The notes under the pieces are model-generated. The model worked only from the letters and a program-made list of their open reading frames with translations. It made no database searches and was not told the origin of the DNA. A stretch of 64,000 bases of DNA, from the NCBI GenBank assembly GCA_052066835.1, contig JBQHRJ010000006.1; one strand, given 5' to 3'. The stretch is from UBA2821 sp902763335. Lineage in GTDB: Bacteria; Bacillota; Clostridia; Lachnospirales; Lachnospiraceae. The position numbers and the translations under genes were made by a program. How positions within the stretch are numbered: position 1 is the first letter of the stretch; every line of letters begins with the position of its first letter. Below, one piece after another: positions 8,107-16,899 of this stretch.

Positions 8107-8631
8107 ATGCAGGGATTGGTTCATTTGTATTGTGGCAATGGAAAGGGAAAGACTACGGCAGCGGCAGGTCTGGCACTGAGAGCTGTGGGGGCAGGCATGC
8201 GGGTAGTGTTTGTGCAGTTTTTAAAAGGAAGTGAGACAGGTGAGATAGAGGTCTTAAAGAAACTCGATAATGTTACGGTGATAAGAAATTATAAAGATTT
8301 GGGATTTGTAAGCAATATGACACCGGAAGAAGTAGAAGAAGTGAGGAAGATGCACAATAAAAGTATAGATGAGGCGACAGAGATTGTAAGTGCAGAAAAG
8401 TGCGATATGCTTGTTCTGGATGAAGTGTGTGCCGCATATAATCTTGATGTACTTGATAAGGAAAAGATAAAGAAACTGATAGAGGGCAGACCTGACAATA
8501 TGGAGCTTGTATTTACAGGCAGGGCACCTGATAAAATATTCATGGACAGTGCCGATTATATTACGGAAATGAAACAGGTAAGACATCCGTTTGAAAAAAA
8601 TATTAAGGCAAGAAAAGGAATTGAGTATTGA
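8107..8631 (+). CDS. cobO: Corrinoid adenosyltransferase (BtuR/CobO family)
   Basis: The protein transfers the adenosyl group of ATP to the reduced cobalt of cob(I)yrinic acid a,c-diamide or cobalamin, making the coenzyme form. It is 174 residues, normal for the BtuR/CobO/CobA family. The P-loop GNGKGKTTAAAGLALRA lies at residues 10-26, and LVLDEVCAAY near residue 100 is the Walker-B-like motif. The C-terminal part has TGRAP and a VTEMK-like ITEMKQVRHPF end, typical of the family. AAAGGA lies about 10 bases before the ATG. The gene stands alone here with no other B12 genes, so it may serve salvage. Its stop codon overlaps the -35 box of the next unit. Confidence 0.9.
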   Translation: MQGLVHLYCGNGKGKTTAAAGLALRAVGAGMRVVFVQFLKGSETGEIEVLKKLDNVTVIRNYKDLGFVSNMTPEEVEEVRKMHNKSIDEATEIVSAEKCDMLVLDEVCAAYNLDVLDKEKIKKLIEGRPDNMELVFTGRAPDKIFMDSADYITEMKQVRHPFEKNIKARKGIEY

Positions 8632-8656
8632 CATTACAAAATATATAGAGTATAAT
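8628..8656 (+). promoter_or_regulatory. Consensus sigma-A promoter
   Basis: TTGACA at 8628-8633 and TATAAT at 8651-8656 are both perfect consensus hexamers, separated by the ideal 17 bases. The -35 box overlaps the stop codon of the adenosyltransferase gene. It drives the 24-codon ORF and is the strongest-looking promoter in the window. Confidence 0.85.
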
Positions 8657-8692
8657 TCACGAAAGTGTAAAAAAAGAAAGGAGAAAACAAAC

Positions 8693-8767
8693 ATGAGATG
8701 TTGTCAGAATACTTATGAAGGCACAATTGAATACAGAAACATTGTCGGCATAGGTTATGAAAGATAA
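8693..8767 (+). CDS. 24-residue peptide, unknown
   Basis: This short ORF has AAAGGAG 9 bases before its ATG, sits about 30 bases after the expected transcription start of a consensus promoter, and is followed by a terminator at 8820-8848. The peptide starts MRCCQNTYEGTIEYRNI and ends GIGYER. It is not hydrophobic and carries an N-terminal Cys-Cys pair. It could be a secreted or modified signal peptide, a leader peptide for the ABC exporter downstream, or an sRNA with a fortuitous ORF. The complete expression signals favour translation; no function can be assigned. Confidence 0.55.
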   Translation: MRCCQNTYEGTIEYRNIVGIGYER

Positions 8768-8819
8768 TTACATGGTTGTTTTGTTCTTGGGAATATAATA
8801 TATATTTTTATATGGAATG

Positions 8820-8848
8820 GTACGATCCTTGTGGTCGTACTTTTTTTT
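8820..8848 (+). terminator. Terminator after the 24-codon ORF
   Basis: The stem GTACGA (8820-8825) pairs with TCGTAC (8835-8840), with CC/GG extending it inward past a bulge, and is followed directly by eight T residues. It lies 41 bases before the GTG start of the ABC ATPase gene, so it could also act as an attenuator for that gene. Confidence 0.8.
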
Positions 8849-8888
8849 ACACTTTTTTTGCAAAAAAGGTATGGAAAGGAGAAAAAAA

Positions 8889-9902
8889 GTGATTGAGGTA
8901 AAGGATCTAAAAAAGGAATTTAAAAAGACAATAAAAGACCCGGGGTTATCCGGCAGCGTAAAGTCACTGTTTCACAAAAAAACAGAAACAGTAAAGGCTG
9001 TGGACGGACTTACCTTTGACGTTGCAGAAGGTGAGATTCTGGGGTTTATTGGACCGAATGGGGCAGGAAAATCCACAGCAATAAAGATGCTTACAGGCAT
9101 ACTGACACCTACATCAGGTACATTGAAGATAAATGGACAGATACCGTATAAGAACAGAAAGCAGTATGTTAAGGAAATAGGGGTAGTTTTTGGCCAGAGA
9201 ACACAGCTTTGGTGGGATTTGCCACTGACAGAAACGTATAGTGTTTTAAAAGAAATATACATGATAGATGAATCAAAGTTTAAAGACAGGATGGAATTTT
9301 TGAATGAGGTTCTTGATTTGCAGGAATTTATAAAAAGTCCGGTAAGAACCCTGTCTCTCGGACAGAGAATGAGAGCTGATATAGCTGCATCAATGCTTCA
9401 CAGTCCAAAGGTATTGTTTCTTGATGAGCCAACTATAGGACTTGATGTGGTAGTTAAGGATAATATCAGAAAGGCAATAGCTAAGATAAATAAGCAGGAT
9501 AAGACTACAATTATACTTACCACCCATGATTTGAATGACATCGAAACGCTGTGCGAGAGAATTGTCATGATAGATAAGGGAAAGATGGTATATGACGGAA
9601 GTCTTATGAAGATGAAGAATACATATGGAAAGATAAGGGAAGTGGATGTTTCACTGTTTGATGAAAATTCTGCTGATAAGATAAAGCTTTCGGAAGCTTT
9701 CGGACTTACCTGTGAGGACTATGATATAGAGAAAAAAGGAACGGGACTGGTGCTTAAGTTTGATTCTTCAAAGGTAAATATGACAGATATGCTAAATTAT
9801 ATCTTAAAAACTGTTGGTGTCAGGGATATTGCCGTAAAGGAAGCGGACATAGAGGAGATTATCAGAATGATATACAGGAGTGAGGTGAAGCTTAGTGAAT
9901 AG
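8889..9902 (+). CDS. ABC transporter ATP-binding protein (ABC-2 exporter)
   Basis: This is the ATPase subunit for the two permeases that follow. From the GTG at 8889 (AAAGGAG 7 bases upstream) the protein has 337 residues. Longer in-frame starts reach back into the terminator and lack an RBS. Motifs: Walker A GPNGAGKST, a Q-loop in VVFGQRTQLWW, signature LSLGQRMRADIA, Walker B LFLDEPTIGLD and the switch histidine in LTTHDL. An insertion of about 25 residues before Walker A (GLSGSVKSLFHKK) and the GQRTQLWWDL segment are typical of the COG4586-type ATPases paired with COG4587/COG3694 permeases. The substrate is unknown. Confidence 0.9.
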   Translation: MIEVKDLKKEFKKTIKDPGLSGSVKSLFHKKTETVKAVDGLTFDVAEGEILGFIGPNGAGKSTAIKMLTGILTPTSGTLKINGQIPYKNRKQYVKEIGVVFGQRTQLWWDLPLTETYSVLKEIYMIDESKFKDRMEFLNEVLDLQEFIKSPVRTLSLGQRMRADIAASMLHSPKVLFLDEPTIGLDVVVKDNIRKAIAKINKQDKTTIILTTHDLNDIETLCERIVMIDKGKMVYDGSLMKMKNTYGKIREVDVSLFDENSADKIKLSEAFGLTCEDYDIEKKGTGLVLKFDSSKVNMTDMLNYILKTVGVRDIAVKEADIEEIIRMIYRSEVKLSE

Positions 9903-10722
9903 GCTTAGGAAAATAAGGAGGACATATGGAGCATTTACAAATGCGGGAATACAGGATTTTATAGCGTACAGGGCAAATTTTCTCGGATTCTTTCTTGGGG
10001 AAATACTTATGTGTTTTGTAATGTATTTCATATGGAAGGCAGTGTATGCATCGTCAGGCAAAACGGATTTCATGGGATTTTCAATGGTTGATATGATGGT
10101 GTATGTATTTTTGACAAACATTGCCGGATTTATAACCGGAACAGATTCAACATATTCCATAGCAGAGGAAATAAAAGACGGAAGTATCATAATGAGGCTT
10201 ATAAAACCTGTAAAAGTCGATTTATCTTTTCTGTTTTTTGAGCTTGGAAATAAAGTAATGCTTATGACATGTGTGTTTATACCGGTTATGTTAGGACTGG
10301 AGCTGTACAGATATTTTGCACTTGGCTATGTGGCGTTTAAAATATCAAGACTGATATTATTTGTTATAAGCATTTCCATAAGTTATCTGCTGGCATTTTA
10401 TCTGAATCTGATATTCGGATATCTGGCATTTTTCCTTCTGAATCTTTGGGGATTTAATATATTGAAAGAATCCATTATAAAATTTTTTTCAGGAGCAATC
10501 ATACCGCTGGCATTTTTTCCGGGACCGGTGAGAGCTGTATTTAGCAGACTGCCATTTGCATCCCTTACATATACTCCGGTGATGATTTATATGGAAAAGT
10601 ATAGGGGCAGCGAGCTGGCGATAAATATGCTTATGCAGGTAATGTGGCTCGCAATATTTATTCTTATAAGTAAACTTATATGGATATGGGCTGAGAAGAG
10701 ACTTGCAGTTCAAGGCGGCTGA
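9895..10722 (+). CDS. ABC-2 family permease (COG4587-like)
   Basis: The 275-residue membrane protein has about six transmembrane segments and the opening KIRRTYGAFTNAGIQDFIAYRANF, typical of COG4587-type permeases. The start is GTG, inside the last codons of the ATPase gene (8-base overlap), with GGAGTGAGGTGA just upstream. It is coupled to the ATPase and to the second permease 15 bases downstream; together they make a heterodimeric exporter. The substrate cannot be read from the sequence. Confidence 0.85.
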   Translation: MNRLRKIRRTYGAFTNAGIQDFIAYRANFLGFFLGEILMCFVMYFIWKAVYASSGKTDFMGFSMVDMMVYVFLTNIAGFITGTDSTYSIAEEIKDGSIIMRLIKPVKVDLSFLFFELGNKVMLMTCVFIPVMLGLELYRYFALGYVAFKISRLILFVISISISYLLAFYLNLIFGYLAFFLLNLWGFNILKESIIKFFSGAIIPLAFFPGPVRAVFSRLPFASLTYTPVMIYMEKYRGSELAINMLMQVMWLAIFILISKLIWIWAEKRLAVQGG

Positions 10723-10737
10723 CAGGAGGTGAAAAAG

Positions 10738-11526
10738 ATGAGATTTTTGAGATTGTATAAGACATTTGTCAAGCAATATTTTAAGCAGTTGATGGAATAC
10801 AGGGTGGATTTTCTTACGGGAGCAATGAGCTTTCTGGTAAATCAGATAACAAATATTTTGTTCATCAGCATTATATTCAGTAATATACCGAATCTCGCCG
10901 GATGGAGTTATAATGAAATCATCTTCATATATGGTTTTTCACTTCTTCCTAAGGGAATAGATCATTTTACCACTGACAATCTGTGGAAGGTGGCATATTT
11001 CATAGTAAGAAAGGGAGACTTTGACAAATATCTGACAAGACCGATAAATCCACTGGTGCATGTTATTATAGAGAATTTTCAGTTTGATGCTTTGGGTGAA
11101 TTTATAACAGGAATTGTGCTTGTTGTGTATGCATCCGTTAAAATGAGTCTTCGGCTTACATTTGTAAATATGCTGTTGTTTATTATTGCGGTAATATTTG
11201 GAACATTTATATTTACAAGTATAAAGATTGCATGTGCAGCAATAGCATTCTGGGTGAAGAGAAGCGGAAGCATATTGCAGGTTTTCTATATGTCCAGTGA
11301 TTTTGCAAGATATCCGGTGACAATATATAACAAAGCAGTAAGATATATAATATCTTATATTGTACCATTTGCATTTACTTCATTCTATCCGGCAAGTTAT
11401 TTTCTGCGGGGTGGAAATGCATTGTACTGTATAGGCGGAACTGTGGCAATATCGATGATATTCATGGTGATAAGTGTGTGGATATGGAATCGGGGAATAT
11501 CGGCATATGAAAGTGCGGGAAGTTGA
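10738..11526 (+). CDS. ABC-2 family permease (COG3694-like)
   Basis: The 262-residue membrane protein has about six hydrophobic helices and the opening YKTFVKQYFKQLMEYRVDF, typical of the COG3694 partner of COG4587 permeases. The ATG at 10738 lies 8 bases after GGAGG (10725-10729); a GTG at 10729 overlaps that RBS and is unlikely. The stop codon lies inside the terminator hairpin, so this is the last gene of the three-gene exporter operon. Confidence 0.85.
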   Translation: MRFLRLYKTFVKQYFKQLMEYRVDFLTGAMSFLVNQITNILFISIIFSNIPNLAGWSYNEIIFIYGFSLLPKGIDHFTTDNLWKVAYFIVRKGDFDKYLTRPINPLVHVIIENFQFDALGEFITGIVLVVYASVKMSLRLTFVNMLLFIIAVIFGTFIFTSIKIACAAIAFWVKRSGSILQVFYMSSDFARYPVTIYNKAVRYIISYIVPFAFTSFYPASYFLRGGNALYCIGGTVAISMIFMVISVWIWNRGISAYESAGS

Positions 11527-11544
11527 AAGGCTTCTCGTTTTTTT
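11516..11544 (+). terminator. Terminator of the ABC-2 exporter operon
   Basis: The stem CGGGAAG (11516-11522) pairs with CTTCTCG (11531-11537), including one G-T pair, and is followed by seven Ts. The stop codon of the permease gene lies in the loop. Confidence 0.75.
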
Positions 11545-11861
11545 ACGCAGAAAAACAGGGCAAAATTTTGTGATTGCCAGCCTTGTGCCTGCATAAAATG
11601 ACCATTTGAGCAAAAAAACAACCAGTTAGGCAAAATGGGTTTACAAAAATAATATTATTAATTATTCTTAAGACATCCGGATAATATATATAGTATATAC
11701 GGAAAGGATTTCGGGTGTCAAAGAATTCAATTTGGGATATCTTAAGACGTGTGTTGGGCTTTTAAAAGAGTATTTGGCTAATAGTATATGATAAATTTAT
11801 CCGGCTGTTTTCATGTGATGAAAAAAATGGTATAATATGTATTATTATAAAAAGAGGTTAC
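11545..11861 (+). promoter_or_regulatory. Intergenic region with promoter of the kinase operon
   Basis: There is no convincing gene in this gap of about 320 bases. Two overlapping minus-strand frames run back from about 11613-11633 but have no RBS and run over the end of the permease gene. A TATAAT box lies at 11831-11836 with a weak -35 candidate (TTTTCA at 11808-11813, 17-base spacer), and AGAGG precedes the kinase ATG. Two CTTAAGAC copies lie about 70 bases apart (near 11665 and 11740) and could be regulator sites, but this is unproven. Confidence 0.5.
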
Positions 11862-13148
11862 ATGAAAATGGCTGGATACATAATTATTGATATTATACAG
11901 ATTTTAAAAGTGTTGGCTATATGTGAATTATTATTTCATTATGAGAGAGATAAGTCTATAATCAGGGGATTGACTGCAGCAGTAACATTTATAGCGTGTA
12001 TATGTGTGATGTACAGTTCTGCAGATGCTTGGATTAGATTTGCATCATATGCATTTATGGTATTTGCAATCATTTGGCTGATTTATCATCAAAATGGAAT
12101 TATTACAGGATTATGGATGATTTTTGTCATAGCTATAATTGATAGTATAACCACATTGCTGGTAGAGATTATTATTAATAATAGAAAATTTTCAATTATT
12201 GATGATATAGTGGGAAGTATACTTACGCTCATATTTATAATTATAGCAGCGAAGATATTGAATCATAATGAAGACATATCACTTAAAGATGTGCCGGCTT
12301 ATAAAATGATTATATTTTTAGTCATAACCGGTGTAGACGCAATGGCATTGTTGGTACTTGGACATTTGATAATAGACAGCAAAAATTTGGGTCATAGAAT
12401 GACATATCTTGTGATGGTTGCCATAGTTATATTGAGTGTGCTTGTTCTGCTTATATTGGTTTTGGAAGTTATGGTATCACGCGACAATCATCTGAAACGG
12501 GAACAGTTGTCTGTTAAGTATCTTGGTGAGCAGGTCGAACAGTATAAATATCTTGAGCAGCGGGAGGAAGAGACAAAGAAATTCAGACATGATATAAGAA
12601 ATCATATGCATATGATAAATTCTTTTTTAAATGAAAAAAATTATGCAGCAGTGGAAGAGTATATGAAAGCAATGGACGTGAAGATAGAGTCTATAGGTAA
12701 TAAGCTCACAGTGTATAATGGAATAGTCGATGCAGTGATAAACAGATATCAGTCAGAGGCATTAAAAGAGGGCGTGGGTCTGGAAGTGAAGGGAAGATTT
12801 CCTGTTGAAAGCCGGGTAAGTGCGTTTGATTTATGTACTATATTTTCTAATCTGATAGAAAATGCCATTCGCGGACAGAAAGAATATGGGGAAGGGAGTG
12901 TACATATAGAATGTGCGTATAATGAGGATGAAATATTAATATGTATAGAGAATGATTATGTCGGTGAGCTTGAATACAGAGATGGCAGATTAAAAACGAC
13001 AAAAAGGGATATAAGCAGACATGGAATAGGGTTATTGAATGTTGAACGGTGCGTAGAGGATAATGGAGGGCTGATTAGTATAGATACAGATAATAATAAA
13101 TTTAAGGTTATGGTGAGTCTGGTATATGAGAATAGCGATAGTAGATGA
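11862..13148 (+). CDS. GHKL sensor histidine kinase (AgrC-like)
   Basis: This 428-residue membrane sensor kinase has an N-terminal half with about six hydrophobic helices (residues 1-205), a coiled linker, the phospho-acceptor region FRHDIRNHMHMINSF with H243, and a C-terminal ATPase domain with the N-box LIENAIRG and the G-box HGIGLLNV. This is the GHKL/HATPase_c_5 layout of AgrC-type peptide sensors. The following LytTR regulator gene overlaps it by 23 bases, so the two form a co-translated pair. No small pheromone precursor gene is evident next to it, so the input signal is unknown. Confidence 0.88.
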   Translation: MKMAGYIIIDIIQILKVLAICELLFHYERDKSIIRGLTAAVTFIACICVMYSSADAWIRFASYAFMVFAIIWLIYHQNGIITGLWMIFVIAIIDSITTLLVEIIINNRKFSIIDDIVGSILTLIFIIIAAKILNHNEDISLKDVPAYKMIIFLVITGVDAMALLVLGHLIIDSKNLGHRMTYLVMVAIVILSVLVLLILVLEVMVSRDNHLKREQLSVKYLGEQVEQYKYLEQREEETKKFRHDIRNHMHMINSFLNEKNYAAVEEYMKAMDVKIESIGNKLTVYNGIVDAVINRYQSEALKEGVGLEVKGRFPVESRVSAFDLCTIFSNLIENAIRGQKEYGEGSVHIECAYNEDEILICIENDYVGELEYRDGRLKTTKRDISRHGIGLLNVERCVEDNGGLISIDTDNNKFKVMVSLVYENSDSR

Positions 13149-13827
13149 TGAGAAAAAATGGATAGAGGAAATTAATGAATTTTTATCAGAGTATGATAAG
13201 GATAAAAAATACGAAAAAGACAGTTTTACAAGCGGAGAAGACTTTCTGCAATCTGTTAACAGGTATGATGTTGTGCTGATGGACATTGAGATGCCTGACA
13301 TGAACGGGTTTGATGTGCTAAAGGAGTATACAGGTGGGGCAATATGTATAATACTTACAACCCATACAGAATTTTCGAGGCAGGGATATCATGTAAATGC
13401 ATTCAGATATGTAGACAAGTTGAGGCTTGGAGAAGAACTGAAAGAGGCGTTTGATTCTGTAGGAGAGATATTGGAAAAAAATAAGAAAATAACTCTAAGT
13501 GTTATCGGAAAGGGAACTGTTGGGGTACCTATAAAAAGAATAATGTATATAGAAACGGTTGACAGAAACATAAATGTGCATACGGACATTGATGTATATA
13601 AATGCAGTAATAAAATATCGGAACTGTGGGAGAAATTGGAAAAACAGGGATTTATAACACCAAACAGGTCGTACATAATAAATATTGATTATATAAAAGG
13701 ATTTGACAGAAAGAATAAATCAGTCATTATTATGAAGAATGAAGCAATAATAGTTTCCAGCAGGCGAAGGTCAAAAACTGTTGTAAATGAATATCTTGAG
13801 TGGAAGATGAAGATATCAAGCAGATAA
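13126..13827 (+). CDS. LytTR-family response regulator
   Basis: The protein has 233 residues. The receiver domain (about 1-118) carries the acidic pair D8/D9, the phospho-acceptor D53 in VLMDIEMPDMNG, and LTTH as the Thr region. The LytTR DNA-binding domain (about 130-230) has the typical IMYIETVDRN and FITPNRSYIINIDYIKGF motifs. It should bind direct-repeat promoters when phosphorylated by the overlapping kinase. The likely targets are the genes that start 100 bases downstream. I could not identify a clear LytTR direct repeat by eye. Confidence 0.9.
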   Translation: MRIAIVDDEKKWIEEINEFLSEYDKDKKYEKDSFTSGEDFLQSVNRYDVVLMDIEMPDMNGFDVLKEYTGGAICIILTTHTEFSRQGYHVNAFRYVDKLRLGEELKEAFDSVGEILEKNKKITLSVIGKGTVGVPIKRIMYIETVDRNINVHTDIDVYKCSNKISELWEKLEKQGFITPNRSYIINIDYIKGFDRKNKSVIIMKNEAIIVSSRRRSKTVVNEYLEWKMKISSR

Positions 13828-13871
13828 TATACATATAAGATTTAGAAAAGGTCTAGTTTGTGCAAATTGTA

Positions 13872-13899
13872 TTGAAAAAAATCGGGGGGATATTATAAT
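13872..13899 (+). promoter_or_regulatory. Promoter of the accessory cassette
   Basis: TTGAAA at 13872-13877 and TATAAT at 13894-13899 are separated by 16 bases. It lies in the 98-base gap between the LytTR gene and the frameshifted gene, and is the natural place for LytTR control of the downstream operon. Confidence 0.6.
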
Positions 13900-13925
13900 T
13901 ATTATAACAAATTACAAAGGAAAGG

Positions 13926-15007
13926 GTGAAATCATCGGGAGTTAAGGCTGCTACAGGAACAATGACGGCTAAGCAGGCATCAGATGAGGTGAACAGTCAG
14001 ATAGCTTCGGCAAAAAATATTACGGTGGATGCATATGTTGGAAACGTATCGGACAAGAATCGTATAAGCACGGTGGCTGTGAACAGAGAAAGTAAAATTA
14101 CATATGCTGATTATAAAGCCATAGGTGTGCCTGAAATGTATAAAAGCGGCAGTAAATTATACTGGCATGCCAATGACGGAAAGTGGTATTATACTAAATC
14201 TTCATCAACAGAGGATTTGAAAACAGATGATGTTATAACAGCAAAGGATAAATGCAGTGTGACAGGAGTTAAGAAGTTTAATGGCAAAAAGTGTGTAGTG
14301 CTTAATGTTACTGAACGTAGAAATAATTGGAATGTTAAGTATTATCTTGATTCATCAACTAAGAAGCTGCGTGGAATTGAGACCGGAACCGGGAAAGTAA
14401 AAGTCACTATGACAGTGAATACATCAAAGAAAGTAAAACTTTCTGATAAGATAAAGAAGGCAACAAAAAAAGATTTTACAGAGAATAATATGCTAGCACA
14501 GGGAATGAACGGTGTAATGTGTATAAATTCATCTGAAACTGTTAAGGATGTAAAAATTACATCATATGAAGAACTTGAGACATATTTGAAGAATATCGGA
14601 GAAAAAAACAGTAATGTTAAGTCGGTATTAGCTCAGTATAATAAGAAATATTTTAAGAACAAGGTATTATACATAAAATCTTATGAGACGACAGTACCTG
14701 CACTTGGATTGTTTGCAGTAAAGAATTCTAAAAGTTCTTCAGGTGTGAATGTAACACTCACGCAGTACAATGTGGGAGCCGGTGATTCTTCAGACGCAGT
14801 TAGCAGGTATGCAGTTGTGGTAGAAATGACAAAATCTGCTGCTAAAATTATGTATACCAAAATGCAGGATCATTTGTTGAGGTTAAGAATTTAGCATATG
14901 AAAGGTATGGACAGAATTCAGCAAAGAAGAAATGTTATGCTAAATTAAAAGTGACACCTGAGCTTCCAGGAACGACAAGTGGATTATGGAGACCTGACAA
15001 GTATTAA
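13926..15007 (+). pseudogene. Frameshifted extracytoplasmic-type protein, unknown
   Basis: Frame 13926-14894 (322 residues, GTG start after AAAGGAAAGG) is disrupted. At the A-run 14859-14862 the sequence fits a shift: the next frame continues without a stop from AAT GCA GGA TCA to TAA at 15005-15007, adding a plausible end (…NAGSFVEVKNLAYERYGQ…LWRPDKY). One extra A would join the two frames as KNAGSF. The N-terminus also lacks the signal peptide expected for this kind of protein, and an in-frame stop lies just upstream. The body is Lys/Thr/Ser-rich with beta-strand periodicity (WHANDGKWYYTKSS, YYLDSSTKKLRGIETGTG), reminiscent of LolA-like substrate-binding folds. The family is not recognised. 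It may be a real pseudogene, a phase-variable gene or a sequencing indel. Confidence 0.65.
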
Positions 15008-15024
15008 AAAGGAAGGATAAATAT

Positions 15025-16041
15025 ATGAAAAGTACAATAAAGCATATAATACATATACTGCCAATTATAATAGCTGCAATTCTATTATATGGAGCTGTAA
15101 CGGGGAAGATAACTAAAATAATAAGCTATACAAAAAATGTTACAAAAGATAAATCAGATGATATAACGGAGGAAGAGACAGTATCTCTTCCTCCGGGTAA
15201 AATCAATCTTATAGATAACTTCAGATGGACAAGTAAACCAATGGTTGATGAATATGATCCTGATAACAGACAGAAGTTTCAAGTATACGGAGAGACAGTC
15301 ATGGAGGGAGAATGGAATAAAAAGTGTGAAAAAGAATTGGAGAAATATAGGGAAAATATAGATTTGCCAAAGGAGAAGCAGGGGTATGTTTTTAATACTG
15401 ATATAGTAAAAAACATAGGTGAAGAATTTGAACTGATCAAATCAAAGAGGAAAGTAACAATTACTAATGTCACGGTTAATGAGGTAGTTGATGAAAAATA
15501 TCTTGATAAAGAAAAGCTTTTGGTGGATTTTGACGAATTTAAAGGATTTCTTAATGAAGATGGCAGATTTTCCGGATGTAATATTAGGTGGTTTGAGAAT
15601 AATAAGAAAAAGAATAAGGAAAATGATGTCAAATTATATTGGGTTGTTGCAGATATAAATGTTAAAGCAGAAAGTGAATGGGTAGATTGCAGTGATATTG
15701 TACCATCATTAGAATATTTGTATAAAGATGACGATGTAATGAGGCTGGCTGATAAAAGTTATATGATGGAGGGAGAATGGGAAAATCAGATAGGAGAGGA
15801 TAGCGGTGTGGTATATGTTGACCTGGGATTATATGATTTTTCAGATATAAATCAGAGAATATTGGGATATCCGATGAGGAAGGGGGATCAAGTTACATTT
15901 CAGGCAGCGTATGTAATACCTGAAGAAATGCTTGATTATGCATATCTGTGGTATGAATGTCCGGATGGCGGAAATGAGGAAAATGTTCATGTGGATGATT
16001 ATTATACTAATATATATGATGTGCTGGTTAAGGTGAAGTAA
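15025..16041 (+). CDS. Membrane-anchored extracellular protein, DUF5027-like?
   Basis: The 338-residue protein has one N-terminal transmembrane helix (about residues 8-25) and an acidic, Lys/Glu-rich extracellular part. No lipobox cysteine is visible. It contains VADINVKAESEWVDCSD and YVDLGLYDFSD, typical of beta-rich domains. From memory it resembles the DUF5027 proteins that sit beside ABC cassettes in Lachnospiraceae, but I could not check this. GGAAGG lies 9 bases before the ATG. The permease gene starts 4 bases after its stop, so it belongs to the ABC operon and may be an accessory or self-protection subunit. Confidence 0.65.
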   Translation: MKSTIKHIIHILPIIIAAILLYGAVTGKITKIISYTKNVTKDKSDDITEEETVSLPPGKINLIDNFRWTSKPMVDEYDPDNRQKFQVYGETVMEGEWNKKCEKELEKYRENIDLPKEKQGYVFNTDIVKNIGEEFELIKSKRKVTITNVTVNEVVDEKYLDKEKLLVDFDEFKGFLNEDGRFSGCNIRWFENNKKKNKENDVKLYWVVADINVKAESEWVDCSDIVPSLEYLYKDDDVMRLADKSYMMEGEWENQIGEDSGVVYVDLGLYDFSDINQRILGYPMRKGDQVTFQAAYVIPEEMLDYAYLWYECPDGGNEENVHVDDYYTNIYDVLVKVK

Positions 16042-16045
16042 TATA

Positions 16046-16885
16046 TTGAAAGGTACGGTTGTAGCGGTGAAAAAAATTATAAGATTTGAGATTAAAAGAG
16101 GAATGAACAGTCTGGGGATGAAGGTGGCATTTCTGGGAGCATGTATATATATGATTATACAGAATATATATCCGGCTATATATGCAAAGATTTTGACATC
16201 GGGGGAGTACGCACGTAAGCTGGGAGAGAATATATATACATCGGGATGGTATCCTGCATCAGGTGATTTGCAGGGAGTATACTATTATTTCTATTTTTAC
16301 GGAATTATAGTAGCCTTACCATTTGGGATATCTTATTGTATGGATAAAAGAAGTGGCTTTGTTAAGAATATATGTAACAGGATACCAAAAGGAAAGTATC
16401 TTTTTGCGAAGTATATATCAGTATTTGTGACAGGCGGTATTGTCTCAGCTTTACCGATAACACTTGATTTTTTAATAATGAGGCTTATAGAACCTTATGA
16501 CACTATAGATTTGACAGCATATACATCCGCATTGAATTCTATTACTAAATGGGGGAGTTTTATTATTGATCATATGTATATTTCAGCTTTACTGATATGT
16601 TGTGTATGGTTTGTATTTGGTGGAGCGTTTGCTACACTGTCTCTTTTGGTATCATCATTTACGGATAATTTATTCTTTGTACAGTTATTTCCGTTTTTCG
16701 TTATGATGTTTATATACTATATGCCACAAATTAATACATATATAAATTCAGGATGGATTCCTATGACATTTTTGAGAGTTTCATCAGATGGTTCACCATT
16801 ACATGGAATTATTGTAAGTTTTGTGATAGTAGCTATTTCTTTTACGATATTTTATTTTCGTGAGCGAAAAAGAGATATTTTATAG
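16046..16885 (+). CDS. ABC-2 type membrane permease
   Basis: The membrane protein has about six hydrophobic segments and a YCMDKRSGFVKNICNRIPKGKYLFAK-type cytoplasmic loop, as found in bacitracin/lantibiotic ABC-2 permeases. The 279-residue frame begins at TTG 16046 with AAGGTGA 9 bases upstream, inside the end of the previous gene. A GTG at 16067 would give a 272-residue protein and is the alternative. With the ATPase at 17494 and the second permease at 18154 it forms a two-permease ABC transporter. Confidence 0.75.
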   Translation: MKGTVVAVKKIIRFEIKRGMNSLGMKVAFLGACIYMIIQNIYPAIYAKILTSGEYARKLGENIYTSGWYPASGDLQGVYYYFYFYGIIVALPFGISYCMDKRSGFVKNICNRIPKGKYLFAKYISVFVTGGIVSALPITLDFLIMRLIEPYDTIDLTAYTSALNSITKWGSFIIDHMYISALLICCVWFVFGGAFATLSLLVSSFTDNLFFVQLFPFFVMMFIYYMPQINTYINSGWIPMTFLRVSSDGSPLHGIIVSFVIVAISFTIFYFRERKRDIL

Positions 16886-16899
16886 AGGGAGGCATTTAA

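Noticed and set aside
7781..8234. Two overlapping frames (minus 7781-8053, plus 7884-8234) across the palindrome
   Set aside because: They read the same inverted arms in both directions (both give YIINKC) and have no RBS; the cobO gene uses another frame.
11380..11633. Minus-strand frames of 77-78 codons after the ABC-2 permease
   Set aside because: No RBS, they overlap the 3' end of the permease gene and its terminator, and the translation looks unlike a conserved protein.
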